Part shown: piece by piece, positions 15,286-23,386 of the stretch | Position numbering within the stretch: the stretch's first letter is position 1 | Layout of the letters: the number at the start of each line of letters is the position of its first letter | Origin: Betaproteobacteria bacterium | GTDB taxonomy: Bacteria; Pseudomonadota; Gammaproteobacteria; Burkholderiales; Thiobacillaceae | Assembly: GCA_016873905.1 (NCBI GenBank) | Contig: VGVU01000004.1 | Span: 1-27,033 of the forward strand | Reading direction: 5' to 3' | DNA length: 27,033 nt | The notes under the pieces: generated by a model | Database searches by the model: none | The model's input: only the letters and a program-made list of their open reading frames with translations | What the model was told of the DNA's origin: nothing | Position numbers and translations under genes: made by a program

Positions 15286-15846
15286 ATGATCCGACGCAAC
15301 CCCAATGGCGATGTACCCGTCGTTCACGAAACGGCCTTTGTTGACCCTACGGCCATCCTCTGCGGCAAGGTGATTGTGGAAGAAAATGTGTTTATTGGCC
15401 CCTATGCGGTCATCCGTGCCGATGAGGTCAATGATGCCGGTGAGATGGATGCGATCACCATCGGCGCCAACTCAAACATTCAGGATGGCGTGGTAATTCA
15501 CTGCAAGGCGGGAAGTGCGGTCCGGATTGGCAAAGGGGCTTCCATCGCCCACCGCTCCATTGTGCATGGGCCCTGCACCGTGGGCGATCAGGTTTTCATT
15601 GGCTTCAACTCGGTGTTATTCAACTGCGAAGTGGGCACAGGCTCGGTAGTGCGCCACAACTCCGTCGTGGAGGGTTGCCGTGTACCGCCTGGGTTCTACA
15701 TTCCCTCGACCAGCAACATTCACTCCGATTCCGAACTGGCGACCATCACGCCGGTTACCCCGGATCAGACCGGCTTCTCGGAAAGCGTCACCCAGGCCAA
15801 CCTGGAACTGGTAAAGGGCTACAGGCGCATCCGGAACGAGTTCTGA
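15286..15846 (+). CDS. Gamma-class carbonic anhydrase (left-handed beta-helix, hexapeptide repeats)
   Basis: The 186-residue protein is a hexapeptide-repeat beta-helix with the gamma-carbonic-anhydrase active-site set: R44 and D46 (VIRADE), Q66 and D67 (NIQDGVVIH), and the three zinc histidines H72, H89 and H94 (IAHRSIVHG). CamH/CcmM-like enzymes are trimers with zinc or iron at the subunit interface. The C-terminal part ends in a helix of about 25 residues, as usual for the family. It lacks the RuBisCO-small-subunit-like repeats of CcmM. The ATG at 15286 is preceded by CTGGAG at 5 bases; an in-frame ATG 13 codons upstream (15247) falls within the candidate promoter and is less likely. Head-to-head with the SulP transporter, 193 bp apart. 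Some gamma homologues are inactive, but all catalytic positions are kept here. Confidence 0.85.
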   Translation: MIRRNPNGDVPVVHETAFVDPTAILCGKVIVEENVFIGPYAVIRADEVNDAGEMDAITIGANSNIQDGVVIHCKAGSAVRIGKGASIAHRSIVHGPCTVGDQVFIGFNSVLFNCEVGTGSVVRHNSVVEGCRVPPGFYIPSTSNIHSDSELATITPVTPDQTGFSESVTQANLELVKGYRRIRNEF

Positions 15847-15897
15847 GCCTGCTGGGTGGACTCTGCCGCCTCGCTCTTTGCAGGATAGGTCCGCACC

Positions 15898-16257
15898 ATG
15901 CCAAACGCCCACATTCTTTATGCTTTTTTGCAAACCGCCGGTTTGCTGGTGCTGTCGAACATGTTTATGACGGTGGCTTGGTACGCCCATCTCAAAAACC
16001 TCAACGACAAGCCTTGGTGGTTCGCTGCGTTCGCCAGCTGGGGTATCGCGCTATTCGAGTATCTGTTTCAGGTCCCGGCCAACCGGATCGGGTTTACCGT
16101 CTTCAGCCTGGCGCAACTGAAAATCATGCAGGAGGTGATCACCCTCCTGGTGTTCGTACCCTTTGCGATGTTTTACATGCAGCAGCCGTTCAAATGGGAC
16201 TATGTCTGGGCCGCGTTGTGCCTCTTGGGGGCGGTGTATTTCATTTTTCGCGCCTAG
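15898..16257 (+). CDS. DUF486 / DMT-family small membrane protein
   Basis: The 119-residue protein has four hydrophobic helices and matches the DUF486 pattern of drug/metabolite-superfamily-like proteins, including NMFMTVAWYAHLKN (20-33), the central PANRIG and a C-terminal LLGAVYFIFRA. The function of the family is unknown. It begins 51 bp after the gamma-carbonic anhydrase, in the same direction, with a weak GGATAGG ribosome site, so the two may share a transcript. DUF486 genes are widespread and I know no link to carbon uptake. Confidence 0.85.
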   Translation: MPNAHILYAFLQTAGLLVLSNMFMTVAWYAHLKNLNDKPWWFAAFASWGIALFEYLFQVPANRIGFTVFSLAQLKIMQEVITLLVFVPFAMFYMQQPFKWDYVWAALCLLGAVYFIFRA

Positions 16258-16337
16258 TTTGATCTGGGTGCGCCGCGCTAAAACAGCGGCCTTGCGGTAA
16301 AATCCCCCTTCTTTTTTGACTGACTGGGTGCTTTGTC

Positions 16338-17585
16338 ATGTTTGCCGCCGACCATCTGTTGCCGAATACCGATCCTGAAATCTGGGCCGCCATCAAGGGC
16401 GAAGAACAGCGCCAGGAAGACCACATTGAGCTGATTGCCTCGGAGAACTACACCAGTCCAGCCGTGATGCAGGCGCAGGGCTCACAGTTGACCAACAAAT
16501 ATGCCGAGGGCTATCCGGGCAAGCGTTATTACGGTGGCTGCGAGCATGTCGATGTGGTTGAGCAACTGGCCATTGATCGCCTGAAAAAACTGTACGGTGC
16601 TGAAGCGGCCAATGTGCAGGCCAACTCCGGCTCGCAGGCCAATCAGGCCGTGCTCATGGCCTTCTGCAAACCCGGCGACACCGTCATGGGCATGAGCCTG
16701 GCCGAAGGCGGCCACCTCACCCACGGCATGGCGCTCAACATGTCCGGCAAGTGGTTCAATGTGGTGGCCTACGGCCTGAACGCCAAGGAAGAAATTGACT
16801 ACGACAAGATGGAAGCGCTGGCCCGCGAACACAAGCCGCGCCTGATTATCGCCGGCGCTTCGGCCTATGCCCTGCGCATTGATTTCGAGCGTTTTGCCAA
16901 GATTGCCAAAGAGGTTGGCGCCATCTTTATGGTTGACATGGCGCACTATGCGGGCCTGATCGCCGCTGGCGTTTACCCGAACCCGGTACCGCACGCTGAT
17001 GTGGTGACCTCGACCACGCACAAAACCCTGCGGGGCCCGCGCGGCGGCGTCATCCTGATGAAGGCCGAACACGAAAAGGCGATCAACTCGGCCATCTTCC
17101 CCGGTCTGCAAGGTGGGCCGCTCATGCATGTCATCGCCGCCAAGGCAACGGCCTTCAAGGAGGCCGCCTCGAAAGAATTCCGGCATTATCAAGAGCAAGT
17201 CGTGGAAAACGCCCGGGTGATGGCCAAGGTGCTGATGGAGCGTGGCCTGCGTATTGTCTCCGGGCGCACCGATTCGCATGTCTTCCTGGTTGACCTGCAA
17301 GCCAAGGGGTTGACCGGCAAGGAGGCGGAGGCCGCTTTGGGTCTGGCCCACATCACCGTGAACAAGAACGCGATTCCGAACGATCCGCAAAAGCCGTTTG
17401 TGACCTCCGGTATCCGCATCGGCTCGCCAGCCATTACCACGCGCGGTTTCCGCGAGTTGGAGGCCGAGCGCCTGGCGCACCTGGTCGCCGATGTGCTGGA
17501 TGCGCCCAACGATGCGGCGGTGATCGCCCGCGTGAAGGCCGAAGTGGCCGAACTGACCACCAAGCTGCCGGTGTATGCGCGCTAA
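16338..17585 (+). CDS. glyA: Serine hydroxymethyltransferase
   Basis: The 415-residue PLP enzyme has the usual bacterial length. It interconverts serine and glycine with tetrahydrofolate, supplying one-carbon units. Visible marks are ELIASENYTS near the N-terminus, EGYPGKRYYGGCE, the GSQANQAVL segment, DMAHYAGLIAAG, and the PLP lysine in TTHKTLRGPRGG. The ATG at 16338 fits the family start. The 80-bp upstream gap contains TAAAAT (16298-16303), a fair -10 without a convincing -35, and a T-rich run. It begins a housekeeping run that includes nrdR 21 bp downstream. Confidence 0.98.
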   Translation: MFAADHLLPNTDPEIWAAIKGEEQRQEDHIELIASENYTSPAVMQAQGSQLTNKYAEGYPGKRYYGGCEHVDVVEQLAIDRLKKLYGAEAANVQANSGSQANQAVLMAFCKPGDTVMGMSLAEGGHLTHGMALNMSGKWFNVVAYGLNAKEEIDYDKMEALAREHKPRLIIAGASAYALRIDFERFAKIAKEVGAIFMVDMAHYAGLIAAGVYPNPVPHADVVTSTTHKTLRGPRGGVILMKAEHEKAINSAIFPGLQGGPLMHVIAAKATAFKEAASKEFRHYQEQVVENARVMAKVLMERGLRIVSGRTDSHVFLVDLQAKGLTGKEAEAALGLAHITVNKNAIPNDPQKPFVTSGIRIGSPAITTRGFRELEAERLAHLVADVLDAPNDAAVIARVKAEVAELTTKLPVYAR

Positions 17586-17606
17586 CCCGCTGATTAAGCG
17601 CGGCCC

Positions 17607-18077
17607 ATGAAATGCCCGTTTTGCAGCCACGCCGAGACCCAGGTCGTTGAGACCCGGCTTTCGGAGGATGGCAGCAGCATTCGCCGCCGCCGGCGCTGCA
17701 TGAGTTGCGAGAAGCGTTTTACCACCTTTGAAAACGCCGAAGTCCGCATGCCGGCGCTGGTCAAACAATCGGGGGAACGGCAGGAGTTCTCGCGTGACAA
17801 ATTGCGTGAGGGCTTTCGCCGGGCCCTGCATAAACGGCCCGTCTCGACCGAACAAGTGGATACGGCCATCGAACACATCGTGCAACGATTATTGGCGTTG
17901 GGTGAACGCGAAGTGAGCTCCCGCCTCGTCGGCGAATGGGTGATGACCGAGCTCAAGCGACTCGACAAGGTGGCGTATATCCGTTTTGCCTCGGTGTATC
18001 GCGCCTTCCAGGATCCGGACGACTTCCGCGATGCCTTGCGCGAAGTCGATGAGGCCAGGGCGGATGTTCAGCGCTGA
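17607..18077 (+). CDS. nrdR: Transcriptional repressor NrdR
   Basis: The 156-residue repressor of ribonucleotide reductase genes has an N-terminal zinc ribbon (C3, C6, C31, C34; MKCPFC and RRRCMSCEKRFTTFE) followed by an ATP-cone domain at about 49-139 that senses ATP/dATP. Length and order match the family. It overlaps ribD by 14 bases and follows glyA closely, a common glyA-nrdR-ribD arrangement. No NrdR box is expected here because its targets are the nrd genes, which are outside the window. Confidence 0.98.
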   Translation: MKCPFCSHAETQVVETRLSEDGSSIRRRRRCMSCEKRFTTFENAEVRMPALVKQSGERQEFSRDKLREGFRRALHKRPVSTEQVDTAIEHIVQRLLALGEREVSSRLVGEWVMTELKRLDKVAYIRFASVYRAFQDPDDFRDALREVDEARADVQR

Positions 18078-19155
18078 CGATCACCGTTACATGGCGCGCG
18101 CCTTGCAGTTGGCGGAGCGCGGTCTGTACACGACGATGCCGAATCCGCGCGTCGGCTGTGTCCTCGTCAAGGACGGCACGATGGTGGGCGAAGGTTGGCA
18201 CGAACGCGCCGGCGAGCCGCATGCCGAGATCCACGCCCTGCGTGCGGCAGGGGCAAACGCTCGCGGTGCAACCGCCTTCGTTACGCTCGAACCGTGCAGC
18301 CATCACGGGCGGACGCCGCCCTGCGCCAACGCATTGATCGACGCGGGGGTGGTGCGCGTGGTGGCCGCGATGCGCGATCCGAACCCACAAGTCGCCGGAC
18401 GCGGTTTGGAGTTGCTCACCCTGGCCGGCCTGCGCGCCGAGGTTGGTTTGATGGCGGCGCAGGCGACGGAACTCAACATCGGTTTCATCAGTCGCATGAC
18501 CCGCAAGCGACCCTGGGTGCGCCTGAAAACTGCCAGCAGCCTGGATGGCAAGACCGCGCTCGCCAACGGGGTGTCGCAGTGGATTACCGGCCCGGCGGCG
18601 CGTGCCGATGGGCAACGCCTGCGCGCCCGCGCCTGTGCCGTGCTCACCGGCGTTGGCACCGTTCTGGCTGATGATCCGCAGATGACCGTGCGGGACCTGA
18701 ATGTCGATCGTCAACCGTTGCGCATCGTGGTTGATAGCCAGTTACGCACCCCGCCAAGTGCCAAAATTCTGCATGACGATGGCGCCTGGATCGTCTGTGC
18801 CCAGGCCGATCGCCATCGCCGCAATGCCTTGTTGGATGCCGGCGCGCTCATCCTGGAACAACCGGACGCAGCGGGTCGCGTCGATCTTTCTGCCTTGCTT
18901 GCCGAACTGGGTAGCCGGGGCATCAACGAGGTGCATGTCGAGGCGGGCGTCAAGTTGAACGGCGCCTTGCTCGCCGCCGGCCTGGTTGATGAATGGATCG
19001 CTTACCTTGCCCCCAAGGTCATGGGCGACCCGGCGCGCGGCCTGTTTGCCGTGCCGGAATATGCCCAAATGGCGCAATGTCATGACTTCCGGATTCACGA
19101 TCTGCGCCAACTCGGGGACGATATCCGGATCACGCTGCGGCCGAATGGTGCGTGA
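18064..19155 (+). CDS. ribD: Bifunctional riboflavin deaminase/reductase RibD
   Basis: The 363-residue enzyme performs the second and third steps of riboflavin synthesis. The N-terminal deaminase domain (about 1-145) shows the zinc site HAEIHAL and PCSHHGRTPPC. The C-terminal reductase domain (about 150-360) shows LKTASSLDGKTA, GVGTVLADDP and a VHVEAGVKLNGALL segment. The ATG at 18064 was chosen because the family starts a few residues before DHRYMARAL; it overlaps the nrdR end by 14 bases. A hairpin with T-run follows directly on the stop codon, so the glyA-nrdR-ribD transcript may end here, at least in part. Confidence 0.97.
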   Translation: MFSADDHRYMARALQLAERGLYTTMPNPRVGCVLVKDGTMVGEGWHERAGEPHAEIHALRAAGANARGATAFVTLEPCSHHGRTPPCANALIDAGVVRVVAAMRDPNPQVAGRGLELLTLAGLRAEVGLMAAQATELNIGFISRMTRKRPWVRLKTASSLDGKTALANGVSQWITGPAARADGQRLRARACAVLTGVGTVLADDPQMTVRDLNVDRQPLRIVVDSQLRTPPSAKILHDDGAWIVCAQADRHRRNALLDAGALILEQPDAAGRVDLSALLAELGSRGINEVHVEAGVKLNGALLAAGLVDEWIAYLAPKVMGDPARGLFAVPEYAQMAQCHDFRIHDLRQLGDDIRITLRPNGA

Positions 19156-19176
19156 GGGGGTTTCAGGCCCCTTTTT
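19155..19176 (+). terminator. Rho-independent terminator after ribD
   Basis: AGGGG at 19155-19159 can pair with CCCCT at 19168-19172, and the run of five T begins at 19172. The stem starts on the last base of the ribD stop codon. It is short (5 bp) but GC-rich and followed directly by T, so partial termination is likely. Confidence 0.55.
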
Positions 19177-19210
19177 CTGCGCTGGCTGAGGTCTTCCATT
19201 CGGCTTGGGG

Positions 19211-19239
19211 TTCTCCCGAGGCGACAAAACCCCTAAAAT
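19211..19239 (+). promoter_or_regulatory. Weak candidate promoter for ribE
   Basis: TAAAAT at 19234-19239 is a good -10; the matching -35 at 17 bases is only TTCTCC (19211-19216). A 6-bp inverted repeat, GGGGTT (19207-19212) and AACCCC (19228-19233), brackets the spacer. A promoter is needed here if the ribD terminator is efficient. I see no FMN riboswitch in 19156-19287. Confidence 0.35.
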
Positions 19240-19287
19240 GACCGACCTTTTGGAAATCAGGCCGTATCTAGCGGCGGGCTCTTTATC

Positions 19288-19902
19288 ATGTTTACCGGAA
19301 TTATTCAGACCGTGGGCCAAATTATCAGCGTCACGCCCTTGGCGGGTGCTGATGCGCGCGTGGTGATCGACGCGGGTGAGCTCGATCTGACGGATGTGGC
19401 GTTGGGCGATTCGATTGCGGCCAACGGCGTGTGCCTGACGGTGGTGGCCTTGGATACGACGCAAGTCCCGCCGCGCTACAGCGTCGATGTCTCCGGTGAA
19501 ACCTTTGCCTGTACCACCGGTTTTGCGGCTGGCCGTCGGGTGAATCTGGAAAAGGCCCTGCGCCTGTCGGATCGGCTGGGTGGACATCTGGTGTCGGGCC
19601 ATGTCGATGGCGTCGGTGAGGTGCTGGCGCTCACGCGCATTGGCGAGAGCCACCGTTTTGATATTCGCGCGCCAGAGTCGTTGGCGCGTTATCTGGCGGC
19701 GAAGGGCTCGATTGCGGTGGATGGCGTGTCGCTGACCGTCAACACGGTCAATGGCGGCGATTTTTCCATCAATCTCATTCCCCACACTCTGGAGCATACG
19801 GCGCTGGGCGATCTGACGCCGGGTAGCCGCGTCAATCTGGAGGCTGACATGCTCGCCCGCTATGCTGACCGCCTGATGGCCTATTTGGACAAGAAAGACT
19901 GA
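19288..19902 (+). CDS. ribE: Riboflavin synthase, alpha subunit
   Basis: The 204-residue protein (also named ribC in enterics) dismutates two 6,7-dimethyl-8-ribityllumazine molecules to riboflavin. It shows the duplicated lumazine-binding barrel: MFTGIIQTVGQI at the start, NGVCLTVV in repeat one, GGHLVSGHVDGVG at the junction, and DGVSLTVNTVNG in repeat two. The ATG at 19288 fits the invariant MFTGII start although the ribosome site is weak. ribB follows after a single base, so the two are co-translated. Confidence 0.98.
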   Translation: MFTGIIQTVGQIISVTPLAGADARVVIDAGELDLTDVALGDSIAANGVCLTVVALDTTQVPPRYSVDVSGETFACTTGFAAGRRVNLEKALRLSDRLGGHLVSGHVDGVGEVLALTRIGESHRFDIRAPESLARYLAAKGSIAVDGVSLTVNTVNGGDFSINLIPHTLEHTALGDLTPGSRVNLEADMLARYADRLMAYLDKKD

Positions 19903-19903
19903 T

Positions 19904-20989
19904 ATGAAAATTGCAAACACCCTTGAAATCATCGCCGAACTGAAGGCGGGCCGCATGGTCATTCTGGTCGATGAAGAAGATCGCGAGAACGAGGGCGATC
20001 TGGTGATGGCGGCCGAGTTTGCCACGCCCGAGGCGATCAATTTCATGGCCCGTTATGGCCGCGGCTTGGTGTGTTTGACGCTGACTGACGACCGTTGCCG
20101 GCAACTGGGCCTGAAGCAGATGGTGGCGGATAACCAGACGCCGTACAGCACGGCCTTTACCGTGTCGATCGAGGCCGCCGAGGGGGTCACCACGGGTATT
20201 TCGGCGGCCGACCGCGCGGTGACGATTCTGGCGGCGGTGAAAAAGGATGCGGTGGCGACGGATATTATTCAACCCGGCCACATCTTCCCGTTGCGGGCCC
20301 AGCCGGGCGGCGTGCTGAAGCGCGCCGGCCACACCGAGGCGGGTTGCGACCTGGCGGCGATGGCGGGACTGGTTCCGGCCTCGGTGATTTGCGAGATCCT
20401 GAAGGACGACGGCACGATGGCGCGTCTGCCGGACTTGCTGGTCTTTGCCGAGGAGCACAACCTCAAGATTGGCACCATTGCCGATCTGATTCATTACCGC
20501 AGCGAGACCGAAGGTCTGGTTGAGCGCAGGACCGAGAAGTCGGTGCAAACGCCGTGGGGTGCCTTCAATCTGGTGGCCTATCACGACAGCACGGCCAATG
20601 AAACGCATCTGGCGCTGGTGCGCGGCACGATTGCGGCCGATACCGAGACCCTGGTGCGGGTGCATGAGCCGGTTTCGGTGCTCGACTTTATTGATTCCGG
20701 CACCGGCCATTCGTGGACCATGGATGCGGCGATGAAGGCGATGGCGAAGGCCGAGCGCGGTGTGATGTTGCTGCTGCATCGCCCTGAAACAGGCGAAGAT
20801 TTGCTGAACCGCCTGAGCGCGGACAACTCGGTAGCCGGCAAGGTCGAGTTGCGTAATTACGGTATTGGCGCGCAGATTTTGCGCGATCTTGGCGTGGGCA
20901 AGATGCGCCTGTTGTCGCACCCGCGCCGCATGCCGTCGATGACCGGCTTCGGGCTGGAAGTGACCGGATTCATGGAACAGGGGAACTGA
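19904..20989 (+). CDS. ribB: DHBP synthase with degenerate GTP cyclohydrolase II-like domain (RibBX type)
   Basis: The 361-residue protein has an intact N-terminal 3,4-dihydroxy-2-butanone 4-phosphate synthase domain (1-200), with DEEDRENEGDL at 23-33 and GHTEAGCDLA at 142-151. The C-terminal half (about 208-358) aligns by pattern with GTP cyclohydrolase II (RVHEPVSVLD, GAQILRDLGV, MRLLSHP) but has no cysteine after C163, so the zinc site is gone, and the EGRGIG loop reads PETGED. It should therefore make the butanone phosphate but not open GTP. This is the RibBX variant known in many Proteobacteria; a separate ribA must exist elsewhere. It is often labelled ribBA, which overstates its activity. 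It sits 1 bp from ribE and from ribH. Confidence 0.93.
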   Translation: MKIANTLEIIAELKAGRMVILVDEEDRENEGDLVMAAEFATPEAINFMARYGRGLVCLTLTDDRCRQLGLKQMVADNQTPYSTAFTVSIEAAEGVTTGISAADRAVTILAAVKKDAVATDIIQPGHIFPLRAQPGGVLKRAGHTEAGCDLAAMAGLVPASVICEILKDDGTMARLPDLLVFAEEHNLKIGTIADLIHYRSETEGLVERRTEKSVQTPWGAFNLVAYHDSTANETHLALVRGTIAADTETLVRVHEPVSVLDFIDSGTGHSWTMDAAMKAMAKAERGVMLLLHRPETGEDLLNRLSADNSVAGKVELRNYGIGAQILRDLGVGKMRLLSHPRRMPSMTGFGLEVTGFMEQGN

Positions 20990-20990
20990 A

Positions 20991-21458
20991 ATGGCTCAAT
21001 ATGACCGCGTACAGGAACGCGAAATTGCGCTGGATGGCCAAGGCCTGCGCATCGGCATTGTCCGTGCCCGCTTCAATCACACGATTACCGAAGGGCTGCT
21101 GGCCGCCTGCGTTGATACCTTGGTCAAGCTTGGCGTGGCCGAGCCGGACATCCGTATCGTCAATGTGGCGGGTGCGCTGGAGATCCCAGTGGTGCTGAAA
21201 CACATGGCGGACTCGAAACAGTTTGAGGCCCTGATCGCCATCGCCTGTGTGATTCGTGGCGAGACCTATCATTTTGAGGTGGTGTCGAACGAATCCAACG
21301 CCGGCATCACCCGCGTCCAGCTCGATTCGGGCATTCCCGTAGGCAACGCGGTGCTGACCCTGGAGAACGAAGACCAGGCGGTGGTGCGGATGGATGAAAA
21401 GGGCGTCGATGTCGCTCGGGTCGCTGTGGAAATGGCGCAGTTGCTCAAGTCGTTATGA
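20991..21458 (+). CDS. ribH: 6,7-dimethyl-8-ribityllumazine synthase
   Basis: This 155-residue enzyme condenses the RibB product with the pyrimidine from RibD and a phosphatase. Family marks are VRARFNHTITEGLL (near residue 25), the VAGALEIP turn and ACVIRGETYHFE with the catalytic His. It probably forms the icosahedral or pentameric lumazine synthase. Its stop overlaps the nusB start (ATGA), as often seen when ribH and nusB share an operon. Confidence 0.98.
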   Translation: MAQYDRVQEREIALDGQGLRIGIVRARFNHTITEGLLAACVDTLVKLGVAEPDIRIVNVAGALEIPVVLKHMADSKQFEALIAIACVIRGETYHFEVVSNESNAGITRVQLDSGIPVGNAVLTLENEDQAVVRMDEKGVDVARVAVEMAQLLKSL

Positions 21459-21937
21459 CCCCCGTTTCTGAAACGCCGGCAACCCCGACGGTTGCCAAAT
21501 CGGCCGGTAGTCGTCGCATCTCCCGGGAACTGGTTCTGCGGGCCCTGTATCAGTGGCAGTTGAATGACAGTTCGCTGGCGGTGCTGGTGGCACAGGCCGA
21601 GGCGGCTGATATCCATGGTCGGGCCAATGTGGCTCACTTCGAGGCGCTTCTGGCCGGGGTGCTCAAGCATGTCGCGGAACTGGACGAGGCCCTGGCCCCG
21701 ATGCTGGATCGCGAGATCGCGGCCCTTTCGCCGATCGAGCATGGCGTGCTGCTGCTGGGGTGCTACGAATTGATCTATCAGCCCGATGTCCCGTACCGGG
21801 TGGTGCTCAATGAGGCCGTCGATCTGACCAAGCGTTATGGCGGCACTGATGGCCATAAATACATCAATGGTGTCCTCGACAAGCTGGCACATGCGGTGCG
21901 CCAGGCTGAGGTCGGGGCGGGGCGGTCTGCCCGATAG
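21455..21937 (+). CDS. nusB: Transcription antitermination factor NusB
   Basis: The 160-residue helical RNA-binding protein works with NusE (S10) at boxA of rRNA leaders. Marks are RRISRELVLRALYQWQL, the LSPIEHGVLLLGCYEL helix, and RVVLNEAVDLTKRYG with the final KYINGVLDKLA. The first 20 residues are a low-complexity Pro/Thr tail. It is translationally coupled to ribH. A boxA-like site, its probable type of target, is seen at the right edge of the window. Confidence 0.97.
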   Translation: MTPVSETPATPTVAKSAGSRRISRELVLRALYQWQLNDSSLAVLVAQAEAADIHGRANVAHFEALLAGVLKHVAELDEALAPMLDREIAALSPIEHGVLLLGCYELIYQPDVPYRVVLNEAVDLTKRYGGTDGHKYINGVLDKLAHAVRQAEVGAGRSAR

Positions 21938-21951
21938 GTGCGGCGGCTGCG

Positions 21952-22929
21952 GTGGCGACTGAAACAGTGCCCTCCGAATTTGACCTGATTCGCCGCTATT
22001 TCACTCGCGCTACGCCGGGTGCGGTGCTGGGTGTGGGTGATGATGCGGCCCTTCTGGCGTTGACCCCCGGTTTCCAGTTGGCGGTGTCAACAGACATGCT
22101 GGTTAGCGGCCGGCACTTTTTTCCGGATACCGACCCTGAGTGGCTGGGTCACAAGGCGCTGGCGGTCAATTTGTCTGACCTGGCGGCCATGGGTGCCAGG
22201 CCGCGCTGGGTTACGCTGGCGCTGGCCTTGCCGGAGGCGAACGAGGCCTGGCTTTCCGCGTTTGCGCGCGGCCTGTATGCGCTGGCCGATGCGCACGGTG
22301 TGGAACTGATTGGCGGCGATACGACGCGGGGACCGCTGAATATCTGTATTACCGTGCTGGGCGAGGTCGAGCCTGGGCAGGCCCTGCGCCGTGATGCAGC
22401 GGGCGTGGGCGATGACATCTGGGTGTCTGGTGAGCTGGGCGGCGCGGCCTTGGCGCTGCGCCATCTGCGCGGTGAGCTGGATCTGGGCGCAGCGGCGGAT
22501 CGTGCGCTGGAGCGTTTGCACCGCCCCCTGCCGCGCGTTGCATTGGGTCTGCGCTTGCGTGGTCTGGCGCATGCGGCGATTGACCTCTCGGATGGGCTGT
22601 TGGCCGATCTTGGTCATATCCTCGAACATTCCGGTGTCGGTGCCGTGCTTGACCGTGCGGCCATTCCTGCGGCGACTCCGTTTTCAGCGGAGTTTGCAGC
22701 GGCGTTTGCAGACTTCAAGCCGTATTTCGATGGATGCGTACTCGCCGGTGGTGACGATTACGAATTGTGTTTCACGGCGGCGCCCGGATGCGCCGATGCG
22801 GTGCGGAAGGCTGCTGCGGAATGTGGGGTTGCGGTGACTCGGATTGGTTGGATTACCGAGGCCCTGGATTTCGTCGATACGGAAGGCCGCGTTTTTGCGC
22901 ACACGAAGGGTTATGACCATTTCGCCTGA
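21952..22929 (+). CDS. thiL: Thiamine-monophosphate kinase
   Basis: The 325-residue ATP-dependent enzyme makes thiamine diphosphate. It shows the PurM/ThiL series: GVGDDAALL, VSTDMLVSGRHF, NLSDLAAMGA, GGDTTRG, DLSDGLLADLGHI and GGDDYELCF. The GTG at 21952 opens the frame 14 bp after nusB; another GTG at 21967 gives VPSEFDLIRRYF, closer to the usual start, and neither has a strong ribosome site. It overlaps pgpA by 17 bases. Confidence 0.97.
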   Translation: MATETVPSEFDLIRRYFTRATPGAVLGVGDDAALLALTPGFQLAVSTDMLVSGRHFFPDTDPEWLGHKALAVNLSDLAAMGARPRWVTLALALPEANEAWLSAFARGLYALADAHGVELIGGDTTRGPLNICITVLGEVEPGQALRRDAAGVGDDIWVSGELGGAALALRHLRGELDLGAAADRALERLHRPLPRVALGLRLRGLAHAAIDLSDGLLADLGHILEHSGVGAVLDRAAIPAATPFSAEFAAAFADFKPYFDGCVLAGGDDYELCFTAAPGCADAVRKAAAECGVAVTRIGWITEALDFVDTEGRVFAHTKGYDHFA

Positions 22930-23386
22930 TCGCCATTTTCTCTTCGCCCATCCCGCGCATTTCATCGCCTTGGGTTTTGGTGCAGGTCTTTCGCCCAAGG
23001 CCCCGGGTACGGTGGGGACGCTGGTGGCTTTTCCGTTCTATTTCATGTTGGCCGGTTCGCCCTTCTTCTGGCTGTGGGCGCTGGCCTTTCTGGGCATCGG
23101 GGTCTGGGCCTGTGGGGTCGCCGGACGGGCGTTGGGCGAGCACGATCATGGGGGTATCGTCTGGGATGAGGTGGCGGCTTTTTTGTGCGTGCTGCCATTT
23201 GCAGCGGATGAACCGTGGGGCTATGTGTTGGCCTTCGCGTTGTTTCGCCTCTTCGATATCTGGAAACCGTTCCCGATTGGTTGGTTTGATGCCCGTATCA
23301 AGGGCGGCTTTGGCGTGATGCTGGACGATGTGCTGGCCGCGCTGTTTGCGATCGGGGTGCTGTTCGGAGTGTCGGCATGGCGGTGA
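22913..23386 (+). CDS. pgpA: Phosphatidylglycerophosphatase A
   Basis: The 157-residue inner-membrane enzyme dephosphorylates phosphatidylglycerophosphate to phosphatidylglycerol. Marks are GAGLSPKAPGTVGTL, the metal-site IVWDEVAAF, RLFDIWKPFPI and KGGFGVMLDDVLAAL, with three to four hydrophobic helices. The ATG at 22913 is within the thiL end with AAGGG just before it; it gives the usual family length. It overlaps pncC by 10 bases. Confidence 0.97.
   Translation: MTISPDRHFLFAHPAHFIALGFGAGLSPKAPGTVGTLVAFPFYFMLAGSPFFWLWALAFLGIGVWACGVAGRALGEHDHGGIVWDEVAAFLCVLPFAADEPWGYVLAFALFRLFDIWKPFPIGWFDARIKGGFGVMLDDVLAALFAIGVLFGVSAWR

Noticed and set aside
16482..17885. 467-codon minus-strand open frame opposite glyA and nrdR
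   Set aside because: It is antisense to two certain genes and its translation has no recognisable fold pattern.
19156..19287. FMN riboswitch before ribE
   Set aside because: None of the conserved RFN segments is present; the gap holds a terminator and a weak promoter only.
18742..20046. 434-codon minus-strand open frame across ribD and ribE
   Set aside because: It is a shadow of the riboflavin genes with Arg/Gln/His-rich low-complexity sequence.
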